64,000 nt of DNA from Chryseobacterium sp. FH1 (GCF_000735135.1 NZ_JPLZ01000006.1:744001-808000); one strand, 5' to 3'. Numbered from the stretch's first letter, positions 42,843 through 52,171 are shown. Notes: generated from the sequence alone by a model not told the origin. Numbers and translations are program-made.

Positions 42843-43637
42843 ATGAGGAACATTTTTACCATTGCGCTATTGTTTTGCCTGTCGTCTGTTTACGGACAGG
42901 AATTGCAGGGCGAGATTTTTATCAGAGATAAATCCAGTCTGTATCTCAATCAGGTTTACGTTACCAATATCAATGCGCACAAAAGTGTTGTTGCAAATTA
43001 TAACGGCGAGTTCAAAATTGCTGTGAAAGAAGGCGATATCCTCAGATTTACATCCATCGCGACGGAGAGAAAAGATATCGAAGTGACTGCTCAAATGTTG
43101 GGAATGCGAAAAAACTTCATCGAGTTGCAGATTGCTTACTATGAGATTCAGGAAGTGATCATCAGCTCTTTCAAACCGACTGGGAATCTTAGACGAGATG
43201 TTGCAATGCTGAAAGGTTCCGAAAAAGCATTTGAACTCCGAAAAATGATTGGACTTCCAGAACCAAAAGGCGATGGCAATTCTCCGGAAATCCCTGTAAT
43301 GTCTTTCAACCAAGGTCTTAGTTTTAGTATCGATAGTATTTTTGATTTGATCTCTGGTGAGAAGAAGAAAAAAGAGCGCTATTATCAGTACGAGAGAATG
43401 GCAAAAAACATCAAAAATCTTCAGGATTATTATGGTGACGATTATTTTGTGAAAATGAAAATTCCAAAGGAATTAATTCCTAATTTCCTTCAATTTGTCT
43501 ACAGTTCGGATAATATTACGGACTATTTGGCGAATAATAATTACGAAGCAGCGAAAATTTATATCGAAAAATATCTTCCAATTTATCTTCGCAGATTGCA
43601 AAACTCTCATTTGATGCAGGTTACATCTCAAAATTGA
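42843..43637 (+). CDS. Secreted CarboxypepD_reg-like domain protein
   Basis: 264 residues. Signal peptide about 1-19 (SSVYGQ). An N-terminal Ig-like carboxypeptidase-regulatory-like domain (about 20-100: LQGEIFIRDKSSLYLNQVYVTN, NGEFKIAVKEGDILRFTSIA), as found before SusC-type receptors, but here without a barrel. The C-terminal half is helical and charged. Function unknown; probably periplasmic or outer-membrane associated. Confidence 0.78.
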   Translation: MRNIFTIALLFCLSSVYGQELQGEIFIRDKSSLYLNQVYVTNINAHKSVVANYNGEFKIAVKEGDILRFTSIATERKDIEVTAQMLGMRKNFIELQIAYYEIQEVIISSFKPTGNLRRDVAMLKGSEKAFELRKMIGLPEPKGDGNSPEIPVMSFNQGLSFSIDSIFDLISGEKKKKERYYQYERMAKNIKNLQDYYGDDYFVKMKIPKELIPNFLQFVYSSDNITDYLANNNYEAAKIYIEKYLPIYLRRLQNSHLMQVTSQN

Positions 43638-43747
43638 TAAACCTTATTTATTTTTATTAAATCTTAAATAAATCTTAATTATTTTTGTGACTTCAAGATT
43701 AATCTTTATTTTTATTGCGGTTTTAAAACAAAGAGAAAACTGACTTA

Positions 43748-44428
43748 ATGGGAAAGAATAAAGCAGCAAGATTCCGAGAGAACAAAATTTTACCAAATGT
43801 GATCCAACCGACAAGAGAAGAGGCGATCAGTAATTTTGAACACAAGGGAAAATGGAACGAATTTTTTGGTAACGATAATCCAATTGTTTTAGAACTTGGT
43901 TGCGGAAAAGGTGAATATTCCGTTGGACTAGCAAAATCTTTTCCAGATAAAAACTTTATCGGCGTTGATATCAAAGGTGCAAGATTTTGGTTTGGAGCCA
44001 AAGAAGCTATTCAGGATGATCTTAAAAACGTAGCATTTCTTAGAACTCAAATTGAATTGATCGACAATCTTTTTGCAGCGAAAGAAGTTTCCGAAATCTG
44101 GATCACCTTTCCAGATCCACAAATCAAATACAGAAGAACCAAACACAGGTTGACCAATCCGGAATTTCTGAAAATGTACAGAAGCATTCTGAAACCAGAC
44201 GGTGTTATGCATCTAAAAACAGATTCTGAATATTTGCATGGTTACACATTGGGACTTTTGCAAGGTCTAGGTCACGAGATATTGACTGCCCATCACGACA
44301 TTTACGGTGCTCCGGAGTATCAGCCAGATACGCCATTGCTTAGAGATATTAGAACTTATTACGAGGATTTATTTTCATCCAAAGGAAAAACCATTACTTA
44401 TATCAAATTCAGATTGAAAAATGAATAG
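43748..44428 (+). CDS. trmB: tRNA (guanine-N7-)-methyltransferase
   Basis: 226 residues. Methylates G46 in tRNA variable loops using S-adenosylmethionine. SAM-binding LELGCGKGEYSV (about 42-53), GVDIKGARFW, the catalytic block TFPDPQIKYRRTKHRLTNP and LKTDSEYL. Overlaps the DUF6759 lipoprotein gene by 8 nt, so the two are coupled. Confidence 0.96.
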   Translation: MGKNKAARFRENKILPNVIQPTREEAISNFEHKGKWNEFFGNDNPIVLELGCGKGEYSVGLAKSFPDKNFIGVDIKGARFWFGAKEAIQDDLKNVAFLRTQIELIDNLFAAKEVSEIWITFPDPQIKYRRTKHRLTNPEFLKMYRSILKPDGVMHLKTDSEYLHGYTLGLLQGLGHEILTAHHDIYGAPEYQPDTPLLRDIRTYYEDLFSSKGKTITYIKFRLKNE

Positions 44429-44915
44429 AATTTTTTTGCTTCTTCTTGGTGGTTGCTTAGTGAGTTGTGCATCTACCCAAACTCTTTCGCCGGTTTTCGG
44501 AGGTTCAAATGCCAGCGTCATGTTGGAAACCAATCACATGAAAACAAAGCATGTTCGATTACCCATCGAGAACAAAGCAATCTCATTGCTGAATCAACTT
44601 TTCAATTCTGATCCTTCAAATACAAATATGGTTTTGGTCATTAATAATGATTCTGACTGTGATTTCACAATGAACATTGTAGGAGATACAAGTCACAGCA
44701 TTCCAGTGGGCTCCAAAAAAACAGAAAGCGTTGTTCTTCCGCAGGGAGATTATGAGATGAGTTCCAATGTTTGCTCAAGCCAGTATTTGTCCCGTAAAAA
44801 GCTAGTGGAGAATACGCAAGTTGTTATCAGGCATTCTGTTATTAATACAACTTCCAATACGCCATTCAAGTTAGCAGACAATAATAGTTCAGGTAATAGT
44901 AATGTAACAAAATAA
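44421..44915 (+). CDS. DUF6759-like lipoprotein
   Basis: 164 residues. Signal MNRIFLLLLGGCLVSCAS with lipobox LVSC. The C-terminal domain (about 70-140: VLVINNDSDCDFTMNIVGDTSHSIPVGSK) matches that of the DUF6759 protein at 38200 in order and spacing, with the same Cys positions. Overlaps the end of trmB by 8 nt. Function unknown. Confidence 0.78.
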   Translation: MNRIFLLLLGGCLVSCASTQTLSPVFGGSNASVMLETNHMKTKHVRLPIENKAISLLNQLFNSDPSNTNMVLVINNDSDCDFTMNIVGDTSHSIPVGSKKTESVVLPQGDYEMSSNVCSSQYLSRKKLVENTQVVIRHSVINTTSNTPFKLADNNSSGNSNVTK

Positions 44916-44916
44916 A

Positions 44917-44945
44917 AAAGAAGCTTCATTTGAAGCTTCTTTTGT
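44917..44945. terminator. Bidirectional terminator after the DUF6759-like gene
   Basis: A perfect 12-bp stem, AAAGAAGCTTCA (44917-44928) with TGAAGCTTCTTT (44931-44942), 2-nt loop; runs of A and T at the bases. It also serves the convergent gene at 44972. Confidence 0.9.
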
Positions 44946-44971
44946 TTTATCATTAAGGTTTATTCTGAGAA

Positions 44972-45994
44972 TTATTTAATTGTGATCTCGTAGATTTTAT
45001 TCCAGTTCTTTCCTGTTACCAACATATTGTCACCTTTGAAAGCGATTCCGTTCAGGACATCATCGTTTCCGCTTGTATTTTGCTTTGCAATGTTGGTAAG
45101 GTCAATGATTCCTATGACTTCTCCGTTTGCAGGATTGATCTGTAGAATGATTGGTTTCTGCCAAACGTTGGCGTAGATAGAGCCGTTGTGATATTCCAAT
45201 TCGTTCAATTGATCATAGCCTTCTGTGTTGCTTGCAACTGCAATCGTACGCAGAACTTTTGAAGGATTTTCTGGATTGATGAAATATAGATTTTTGGTCC
45301 CATCGGACAAGATCAGTTCTTTCCCGTCATAAGTCAATCCCCAGCCTTCGCCTATCATATTGTCGTAAGGGAATTCGCTCACTAATTTCAAGGTGTTTTT
45401 ATCATAAATAAAACCTTTCTTGTTTTGCCAAGTTAATTGATAGACTTTATCACCAACTATTGTACTTCCTTCCGAGAAATATTCTGCAGCTTGTGGAACG
45501 CTGATGATAGGTTCTGTTGATCCAAGATTATATTTTATGATTCTAGATTGTCCCTGTTGTCCGTCAGATTCATAAACAGTATTGCCTTCTAATTGGAAAC
45601 CTTGTACAAAGTTTTTGGGATCGTGTGGATATTGGTTTATAACCTCATAAGATATTGTTCGGGCTTTTGCTTTTGCAAAAACATTGATGGTTGCATCTTG
45701 TTGTAACGTTTCACCACTTTTTGTTTTAATGTTAAAAGTGACGTCATTTTCACCTAAAGTAAAAAAGTTTGGGTCAATTGCCAGGTTATTGCTTTCCTTG
45801 TCTCCAAAACTAATGGTAATCGCTTCCGCATAATCCAAAACGTCTTGTGGGATTTGAAGTTTATCACCAAAGTTGTACCCTTTGTTTTGTTGGCTTAGGT
45901 TGTAATCATTCAAAGAATTAAGAATGTCTTTATCTTTATTACAGCTCACCAAGACCAAAAATGTAAAGGCAGATGCTAAAAAAATCTTTTTCAT
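44972..45994 (-). CDS. Glutaminyl-peptide cyclotransferase, lipoprotein
   Basis: 340 residues. Converts N-terminal glutamine to pyroglutamate. Lipoprotein signal MKKIFLASAFTFLVLVSCNK; an N-terminal beta-sandwich (about 20-115) precedes the five-bladed propeller of the plant/bacterial type: YPHDPKNFVQGFQLEG, YESDGQQGQSRI, GEGWGLTYDG, LNELEYHNGSIYANVW, LNGIAF. T9SS cargo in Bacteroidota often carries N-terminal pyroglutamate, which fits an outward-facing location here. Convergent with the DUF6759-like gene. Confidence 0.9.
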   Translation of the reverse strand: MKKIFLASAFTFLVLVSCNKDKDILNSLNDYNLSQQNKGYNFGDKLQIPQDVLDYAEAITISFGDKESNNLAIDPNFFTLGENDVTFNIKTKSGETLQQDATINVFAKAKARTISYEVINQYPHDPKNFVQGFQLEGNTVYESDGQQGQSRIIKYNLGSTEPIISVPQAAEYFSEGSTIVGDKVYQLTWQNKKGFIYDKNTLKLVSEFPYDNMIGEGWGLTYDGKELILSDGTKNLYFINPENPSKVLRTIAVASNTEGYDQLNELEYHNGSIYANVWQKPIILQINPANGEVIGIIDLTNIAKQNTSGNDDVLNGIAFKGDNMLVTGKNWNKIYEITIK

Positions 45995-46165
45995 GTGTAG
46001 ATTCTAATCGGATTTTATTTAAAATTAATTTTTTATGTTTCAATTTGTATCAATCAAACTCCAAACTTCAAAGTCTTTTAGCGTCCAAACTCCATAAACT
46101 TTGCCAAAAATACAAATTATGAGAACTAACATATCATAATTTTTTCTTAATTAAACATAAAAATG

Positions 46166-46173
46166 TAGTTTTG
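46166..46173 (+). promoter_or_regulatory. folA -7 element
   Basis: TAGTTTTG fits TAnnTTTG, 8 nt before the folA ATG, which implies a nearly leaderless mRNA. No TTG at the usual spacing. Confidence 0.45.
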
Positions 46174-46181
46174 TAGATATT

Positions 46182-46676
46182 ATGATTACGATAATTGCAG
46201 CAATAGGAAAAAACAACGCATTGGGCAAAGACAACCAACTGCTTTGGAAACTTCCAAAAGATCTGAAACATTTCAAATCGCTTACCGAAAACCATCCCAT
46301 TGTTATGGGAAGGAAAACCTTTGAAAGTATTGGCAAGCCCTTACCAAACCGAACCAACATCGTGGTAAGTAGAAAAGAAAATTGGTTCTCGGAAGATATT
46401 CTGATTGTTTCAAAACTGAAGGAGGCAATCAAATTTGCAAAGAAAATTGACGAGGATGTTTTTATCATCGGTGGAGGCGAGATTTATAATCAGACAATGG
46501 AATTAGCCGATCGATTGGAAATCACTTTTGTGGATGAGGATTTCGAAGCTGATACCTTCTTTCCAAAAATCGATTTGAAGATCTGGCAGAAAACTGATGA
46601 AGAATTCCACGAAAAAGACGAAAAAAACAATCATAACTTTTATTTCCAAACCTACGAGAAAATCAACAAAGACTAA
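46182..46676 (+). CDS. folA: Dihydrofolate reductase
   Basis: 164 residues. Reduces dihydrofolate to tetrahydrofolate with NADPH. MITIIAAIGKNNALGKDNQLLWKLP at the start, the active-site Asp in PKDLKHFK (about 27), MGRKTFESIG and FIIGGGEIYNQ (NADPH-binding) are all present. First of a folA-recR-glycosyltransferase run. Confidence 0.97.
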   Translation: MITIIAAIGKNNALGKDNQLLWKLPKDLKHFKSLTENHPIVMGRKTFESIGKPLPNRTNIVVSRKENWFSEDILIVSKLKEAIKFAKKIDEDVFIIGGGEIYNQTMELADRLEITFVDEDFEADTFFPKIDLKIWQKTDEEFHEKDEKNNHNFYFQTYEKINKD

Positions 46677-46717
46677 TACATCTAGACTCTTAGATCTATT
46701 GTCTTGTATCTTAAATT

Positions 46718-47329
46718 ATGGATTATCCAAGTAAAGTTTTATCGAAAGCTGTTGAAGAAATATCTGGTTTGCCTGGAATAGGGAAAAAATCGGCGCTTCG
46801 TTTGGCTTTGCACTTGTTGCGTCAGCCGGCTTCTCAAGGTATTTCTTTGGGGAACTCAATCCAAAAGCTTGTCACGGAAATCAAATATTGCAAAGAATGT
46901 CATAACTTTTCAGACTCGGAGGTTTGTGATATTTGCAACGACCATAAGCGAAATGATGATTTGCTTTGTATTGTGGAAGATGTTCGGGATGTGATGGCGA
47001 TAGAAAATACGGGAAAGTTCCGTGGAAAATATCTGGTTCTTGGTGGGAAAATTTCACCGATGGAAGGCATCGGACCAAGCCAGCTAAGAATCGGCAGTAT
47101 AGAAAAAAAACTAAACGATGGCGTGGTGAAGGAACTCATTTTTGCACTCAGCGCAACGATGGAAGGCGACACGACGGCATATTATATTTATAAAAAATTC
47201 AAAACTTTTCAGGTGATATTTTCCAGTATTGCCAGGGGGATTTCCGTAGGTGACGAGCTGGAATATGCAGACGAAATATCACTTGGAAGGTCCATTACCA
47301 ACAGAACTGTTTATAACGAAGCCAGCTGA
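46718..47329 (+). CDS. recR: Recombination mediator protein RecR
   Basis: 203 residues. Acts with RecO in RecA loading at gaps. Helix-hairpin-helix near the N-terminus (LPGIGKKSALRLA), zinc finger C-x2-C...C-x2-C (CKECHNF, VCDIC, about 57-72), Toprim motifs LCIVEDVRDVMAIE and GGKISPMEGIGP. Its stop overlaps the start of the next gene by one base. Confidence 0.97.
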   Translation: MDYPSKVLSKAVEEISGLPGIGKKSALRLALHLLRQPASQGISLGNSIQKLVTEIKYCKECHNFSDSEVCDICNDHKRNDDLLCIVEDVRDVMAIENTGKFRGKYLVLGGKISPMEGIGPSQLRIGSIEKKLNDGVVKELIFALSATMEGDTTAYYIYKKFKTFQVIFSSIARGISVGDELEYADEISLGRSITNRTVYNEAS

Positions 47330-48162
47330 TGAAAGTAAGTGTGATTATTGTACATTATCAGGTGAAGGATCTGTTGAGAAACTGTATTCTTTCCATTAAT
47401 AGATATTTTCAAGGGTTTGATTATGAAATCATTGTCGTGGATAATGATTCCCCCAATCCGGAGTGGAAAGTTTTGATTAATGAGTTTCATAATGTCCATT
47501 TTATTGAATTAAAAGAAAATCTTGGCTTCTCCAAAGCGAATAATATTGGTGTGAGATCTGCAAATGGTGAATATGTTTTTATCTTAAATCCGGACACAGA
47601 AATCGAAGGAGACTACTTTAAAGAGATTCTTGATTTCGCAGATTCTCAAAAGAAAATCGGAGCATTGGGATTGAGGATGCACGATACAGATGGTACGTTT
47701 TTGCCGGAGAGTAAAAGATCTGTTCCGGCATTGATCAATTCATTCGAAAAATTATTTACCAAGCTTAATAATGATTCCAAAACCTATTACAGAAACGATG
47801 TTGCAGAAACGGAAATCGCAGAAGTGGAGGTAATGACCGGTGCAAATCTCTTAATGAAAAAGTCTCTTTACGAGGAAGTTGGAGGTTTTGACGAGCGCTA
47901 TTTTATGTATGGCGAAGATATAGATCTCTGCTATACGATTTTGAGAAAAGGTTACAGAAATATCTATTACGGAAAGTATTCAATTCTTCATTATAAAGGT
48001 GAAAGTACGGTAAAAGATAAGGTTTATCTTGATAGATTCTTCGGAGCGATGGATATTTTCATCAAAAAATACTACAAGAAACAAAAACCATTTCAGTATT
48101 TACTAATGAAAATCGGATTGAAATTCAAACATTTTATAGAAGAAAAGAAAATCAAAAATTAA
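47329..48162 (+). CDS. Family 2 glycosyltransferase
   Basis: 277 residues. GT-A fold: VSVIIVHYQVKDLLRNCI at the start, DNDSPNP, the metal-binding NPDTEIEGD (about 87-95) and the acceptor block GGFDERYFMYGEDIDLCYTI. Similar to rhamnosyl- and other polysaccharide transferases; sugar not predicted. The ATG overlaps the recR stop, and the end overlaps the convergent gene by 4 nt. Confidence 0.9.
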   Translation: MKVSVIIVHYQVKDLLRNCILSINRYFQGFDYEIIVVDNDSPNPEWKVLINEFHNVHFIELKENLGFSKANNIGVRSANGEYVFILNPDTEIEGDYFKEILDFADSQKKIGALGLRMHDTDGTFLPESKRSVPALINSFEKLFTKLNNDSKTYYRNDVAETEIAEVEVMTGANLLMKKSLYEEVGGFDERYFMYGEDIDLCYTILRKGYRNIYYGKYSILHYKGESTVKDKVYLDRFFGAMDIFIKKYYKKQKPFQYLLMKIGLKFKHFIEEKKIKN

Positions 48163-48674
48163 TCTTCTTTTTCCACATGGAGCGTAGATTCTTCTGCAAA
48201 TCTCCTCAATAAACTCATTTCATATTTGGCTTTATGTTGCCCAAATCTCGCGCCTGCGTAAGTGACAGCAATCAAAAACAAAACGACAAACGAACATGGC
48301 AAACTCCAAGGGTAGTTGTCTGTTTTGATTTGTTTTTCGACATAATATAACGTGAAGAAAGTCATCCAAGAAACCGTCAGCAAAAAATAAAGAAACATAA
48401 AAAAAGTCCACACGGAAGCACTTGGCCCAAAAACACCTCGGATGACAGTTGTGTCGTCTTCCTTCTCAATTCTCAGCGAGAGGTTTGGTTTCCAGTAGTC
48501 GTCCAATTCTGTTCTCACAAAGATAGTTGCCACTTCCTTATTGATGTTTCCGTAAAACTGATCGTGATTTTTGTCGAGATAATCTTTCAGATTAGCCTCG
48601 TATTCTTCCAAAGAAAGATCCGTATAAAGCTTGAATCTCGGTCTGTTTCGGATGCTGTTCAAAGTTTCCTTCAT
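48159..48674 (-). CDS. Hypothetical two-helix membrane protein
   Basis: 171 residues. A soluble N-terminal part (about 1-85), two membrane helices (about 88-110 and 121-143), then a short tail. LRIEKEDDTTVIRGVFGPSASVW is a recognisable conserved-looking block, but no family name comes to mind. It shares 4 nt with the convergent glycosyltransferase gene, with no terminator between. Confidence 0.6.
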   Translation of the reverse strand: MKETLNSIRNRPRFKLYTDLSLEEYEANLKDYLDKNHDQFYGNINKEVATIFVRTELDDYWKPNLSLRIEKEDDTTVIRGVFGPSASVWTFFMFLYFLLTVSWMTFFTLYYVEKQIKTDNYPWSLPCSFVVLFLIAVTYAGARFGQHKAKYEMSLLRRFAEESTLHVEKED

Positions 48675-48707
48675 AATTATAGTTTATTGGTAATCACTTA
48701 GCAATTC

Positions 48708-50039
48708 CTATTCCTCAATATAGGGAATGGGATCTTCCAGTGTAAATTCAAATTTCATTGGAAGTCCGTTTCGTTGGATTTCCAGATTTATTTTTCGGCT
48801 GACATCCGTTTTCAGGATTTGATGGATTTTGTTTAAGGTCAAGTCTTTCGCAACTTTTCTATCGATGCTAATCAGTTTGTCATCTTTTAGAATTCCAGCT
48901 TTCTGCGCTGGTGAATCTTTACGCGTTCCAGACACTATGAAATTTGGTTTTAATGAGAATTTGTACTGGAAATTTTCTTGAATATTGGTTACGTGAGATT
49001 CATTATTTCCTACTTTTACTCGCACCGGTTCTATTCTCACTTCTTCTTTTTCCCAGAGCAATCCGTTTTGTTTGATTTCCAACCCGCTTCCGTCGATCAA
49101 AAAGGGATCTCCGATATGTTTATTGGATCTCATATAAATTTTATTATTAGGATAATCAAAAATAATGGTGAATCTCCGAAGAATCTCCGAGCCAATCGAA
49201 CCTTTTCTGTCCTTTACGATTTTCAAATGTTGAATAGAAAACTCGTCTGGCATTGATGCAATCGGTTTGTTAAGCGTAAATTTTCCAAAAGAAAGCGAGT
49301 TGATTCTGCTTCGTTTTCCAAAAATATCACCACTGAATCCGCGTCCCAAAAAATCATCAATATTCGGTCTATTGTAGATGAAATCCTTTATTAGTGCCGG
49401 GAAAAGCCAAACCGAATCTGTGTTTCCAAGATCCAAAAGCAGTTTCGAACTTTGTTTCTCGTGTTTCATTTCCACATCGGCGTTCATATAAGGTTTGTTC
49501 ATTTCCACGCTCATCGGGAACTCAGAAAATCGTTTTACTTTTTTTGGAAATTTGGATTGGTCTTTGTAAATGGTGATGGTTTTTTTAATATAATTAATTT
49601 CGATCGGATGATTTTTGAAAAAGTAATAACCAATGATTCCGTTGATGGGAACGCCAACATCCTGAGAAATATTAAATTCCTGATCCAAAACCAGAAAAAT
49701 AGTATGGGATTTATCCACAAAGTTTTTCCCGATGGTAATGTTGTTTTTGATAGATTTTAAAGCTTCGATGCTTACAGATTCTCCCAAACCTTTGAAAGTG
49801 ATTTTCTCTATATTTTTAAAATCGACATCTTTGTTCTCCAAACTGAAAAGCAAAGTTTCCGCCACACCCGAGTCCAAAAGAAAATTGAGTTCCACACCAT
49901 TTACGGTCATAGGAATGAAGATGAGGTTGTTGATTAATTTAAATTTGATAACAGTTTTCTCAGTATTCTCCAATACAAATCCATCCTGAGCCTTCGTCCA
50001 AAAACTTAAAAGTAAACTGATGATAAATAAGAATTTCAT
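48708..50039 (-). CDS. Retropepsin-like aspartyl protease with PDZ domain
   Basis: 443 residues. Signal peptide about 1-17. Two aspartyl-protease halves: FLLDSGVAETLLF (about 53-65) has the classic D-S-G, and LLDLGNTDSVWLF (about 212) has D-L-G. A C-terminal PDZ domain (about 350-435: GTRKDSPAQKAGILKDDKLISIDRK, split by strands) follows. Such Bacteroidota proteins are periplasmic or surface proteases; substrate unknown. Confidence 0.85.
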   Translation of the reverse strand: MKFLFIISLLLSFWTKAQDGFVLENTEKTVIKFKLINNLIFIPMTVNGVELNFLLDSGVAETLLFSLENKDVDFKNIEKITFKGLGESVSIEALKSIKNNITIGKNFVDKSHTIFLVLDQEFNISQDVGVPINGIIGYYFFKNHPIEINYIKKTITIYKDQSKFPKKVKRFSEFPMSVEMNKPYMNADVEMKHEKQSSKLLLDLGNTDSVWLFPALIKDFIYNRPNIDDFLGRGFSGDIFGKRSRINSLSFGKFTLNKPIASMPDEFSIQHLKIVKDRKGSIGSEILRRFTIIFDYPNNKIYMRSNKHIGDPFLIDGSGLEIKQNGLLWEKEEVRIEPVRVKVGNNESHVTNIQENFQYKFSLKPNFIVSGTRKDSPAQKAGILKDDKLISIDRKVAKDLTLNKIHQILKTDVSRKINLEIQRNGLPMKFEFTLEDPIPYIEE

Positions 50040-50286
50040 ACGGGTGATTTGAATTTTTTAAAGATCATTGAACTGTCAAATGTCTTTTGATTATGCAATC
50101 AATTTCATAACATTAAATTACATCTATTTCTGTGATTTCCAATTCTTCTGATAATGAATTTTATAAATATGTATGTTATTCATAATTTATTTGAAAAATA
50201 GTTTAAAATTTGGAATGTTGTTTGATGTGTTCTCAAACTATATTGAAATACTTTGCTAATTATTTAATTTAATACTTTTATTTATC

Positions 50287-51117
50287 ATGAAAAATTTTTC
50301 ATCTCTTTTCGCGAAAGACAATTTAGACGAGATTGTTTTCTCAAATAGAAATAAATCTTACGGTGCTTATGTTCTTAGAAACGAATACTCTGGCAACCTT
50401 ACAAAGGCAGTTTACATTGGTGTCGCCTTTTTTGCTTCATTGTCCATTGTTCCATTGGTAATTTCTGCATTTTCAACCACGGTGATTCCAAATGATATTA
50501 CTACGTATGAAAATCCTCGTAAATTGATAAGTGTAGAAATTCCTGACAAACCAAAGCCGGAAATTGCATCTACAGTTCCACCCGATATCAAAACAGTGGC
50601 TAGCCCGATTTTCAAACCAGTGAGAGAGGTGAAGAAAGAAACGCCAGTTCCAACCAAAAAAGATTTTGAAGGCGCTGCTATTGGGATAGAAACGAAGGCA
50701 GGAAGAGAAACTACGATTCCGTCGGCTCCTCCAATTGCAATAGCAGGTCCGCCATCTGTTCTTCCATCTGCGCCACCAGCAAAACCTGTAGATCCAAATG
50801 AAGTTTTCAATCCTAATAGTGTTGATGTTGCTGCAAATTTCAAAGGCGGAATCGATGCTTTTCGTCAAAAAGTAGCACAAGGTTTTGATACAGAATCTTT
50901 GGGTCAAGAAGGTGCAGTTGTTTCTGGCGTCATTACATTTGTGGTAGAGACAGACGGAAGTATTTCTAATATAAAAATATCTGGAACTAACTCAGATTTC
51001 AACAAAGAAGCAGAAAGAACAGTGAAGTCTATCAAATCAAAATGGACACCTGCACAATTAAAAGGCAAAGCTGTAAGATCTTCTTTCAGAATGCCGATTT
51101 CCATGAAAATTGAATAG
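50287..51117 (+). CDS. Energy transducer TonB
   Basis: 276 residues. Couples the proton motive force to outer-membrane receptors. One membrane helix (about 36-58), a Pro/Lys-rich linker (about 80-175) and a C-terminal TonB fold (about 200-276: ITFVVETDGSISNIKISGTN, PAQLKGKAVRSSFRMPI). A short N-terminal tail with NRNKSYGAYVLR is typical of Bacteroidota TonB proteins. ExbB/ExbD are not adjacent. Confidence 0.92.
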   Translation: MKNFSSLFAKDNLDEIVFSNRNKSYGAYVLRNEYSGNLTKAVYIGVAFFASLSIVPLVISAFSTTVIPNDITTYENPRKLISVEIPDKPKPEIASTVPPDIKTVASPIFKPVREVKKETPVPTKKDFEGAAIGIETKAGRETTIPSAPPIAIAGPPSVLPSAPPAKPVDPNEVFNPNSVDVAANFKGGIDAFRQKVAQGFDTESLGQEGAVVSGVITFVVETDGSISNIKISGTNSDFNKEAERTVKSIKSKWTPAQLKGKAVRSSFRMPISMKIE

Positions 51118-51163
51118 TCTGAAAATCAAGACTATGTAAATATTAAACATCACGTTTTTTATA

Positions 51164-51203
51164 ATTATCCACATTTTGTAATGAAATGTGGATAATTTTT
51201 TTT
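51164..51203 (+). terminator. tonB terminator carrying two DnaA-box sequences
   Basis: ATTATCCACATTT (51164-51176) pairs perfectly with AAATGTGGATAAT (51184-51196), followed by T7. Each arm contains the nine bases TTATCCACA (51165-51173 and, inverted, 51187-51195), the DnaA-box consensus. Confidence 0.9.
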
Positions 51204-51278
51204 GAAGTCAATCGTTTAATTAACAACACTTTAACGGCATTGGGGTTTTTAGAAATCTTTCTAAGTGCTAAAAAATCG

Positions 51279-51286
51279 TATTTTTG
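51279..51286 (+). promoter_or_regulatory. parA -7 element
   Basis: TATTTTTG fits TAnnTTTG, with GAGGA just after it. A transcript would begin near 51293, allowing ATG 51299 or 51305 as start. Confidence 0.5.
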
Positions 51287-51304
51287 AGGATTAAATTAAT
51301 GTTT

Positions 51305-52078
51305 ATGGCAAAAATTATAGGTGTTGCAAATCAGAAAGGTGGCGTTGGAAAAACTACCACAGCTGTCAATCTAGCTTCAGCTTTGGGCGTATTGGAAAAG
51401 AGAGTTCTCTTGATCGATGCAGATCCACAAGCTAATGCGAGTTCTGGTTTGGGTGTTGAAGAAATCAATTTTTCTACCTATCATTTGTTGGAGCACAGCG
51501 CAGAAGCAGCCAAATGTATTTTGCCTACAACTTCGCCAAACGTGGACATTATCCCTTCTCATATCGATTTGGTTGCGGCAGAAATAGAATTGGTAGATCG
51601 TGAAAACCGGGAGTATATGATGCGCGAAGCTTTGAAATCAATCAGAGAGGATTACGATTACATCATCATCGATTGTGCGCCGAGTTTAGGTTTGATCACC
51701 ATTAATGCCTTAACTGCTGCAGATTCTGTGATCATCCCGATCCAATGCGAATATTTTGCTTTGGAAGGTTTGGGCAAATTATTGAACACTATCAAAAATG
51801 TTCAGAAAATTCACAACCCAGATTTGGATATCGAAGGTTTGCTTTTGACGATGTACGACAGCCGATTGAGATTGTCCAATCAAGTTGTGGAAGAGGTAAA
51901 TTCCCACTTCCCAGAAATGGTTTTCGAAACAATCATCAGCAGAAATGTAAGATTGAGCGAGGCACCAAGTTTCGGAGAAAGCATCTTGAGCTATGATGCA
52001 GAAAGCAAAGGCGCCATCCAATACATCCAACTGGCAGAAGAAGTTTTGCTGAGAAACGAGAAATTAATAAAGAATTAA
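51305..52078 (+). CDS. parA: Chromosome-partitioning ATPase ParA (Soj)
   Basis: 257 residues from ATG 51305 (ATG 51299 adds two residues and is also possible). Deviant Walker A KGGVGKTTTA (about 11-20), Walker B-like IIIDCAPS, and MYDSRLRLSNQV. Works with ParB to segregate chromosomes. Followed 93 nt later by parB, with repeat S1 between. Confidence 0.96.
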   Translation: MAKIIGVANQKGGVGKTTTAVNLASALGVLEKRVLLIDADPQANASSGLGVEEINFSTYHLLEHSAEAAKCILPTTSPNVDIIPSHIDLVAAEIELVDRENREYMMREALKSIREDYDYIIIDCAPSLGLITINALTAADSVIIPIQCEYFALEGLGKLLNTIKNVQKIHNPDLDIEGLLLTMYDSRLRLSNQVVEEVNSHFPEMVFETIISRNVRLSEAPSFGESILSYDAESKGAIQYIQLAEEVLLRNEKLIKN

Positions 52079-52080
52079 AT

Positions 52081-52171
52081 AGCTTATTGCAGTTGGCTTT
52101 TAGCTAATTGTGGATAAAATTATAACATATTTAAAAAAGCAAAAAGCTATTAGCTAATTGCCATTTGCAAA
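52081..52171. repeat. TTAGCTAATTG-type spacer repeat, copy S1
   Basis: Holds TTGGCTTTTAGCTAATTG at 52093-52110 and a related word, AGCTATTAGCTAATTGCCA, next to the parB start. The reverse complement of copy S2 (54572-54609) carries TTGGCTTTTGGCAATTGG. A DnaA box (inverted TTATCCACA) lies at 52109-52117. Confidence 0.55.
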
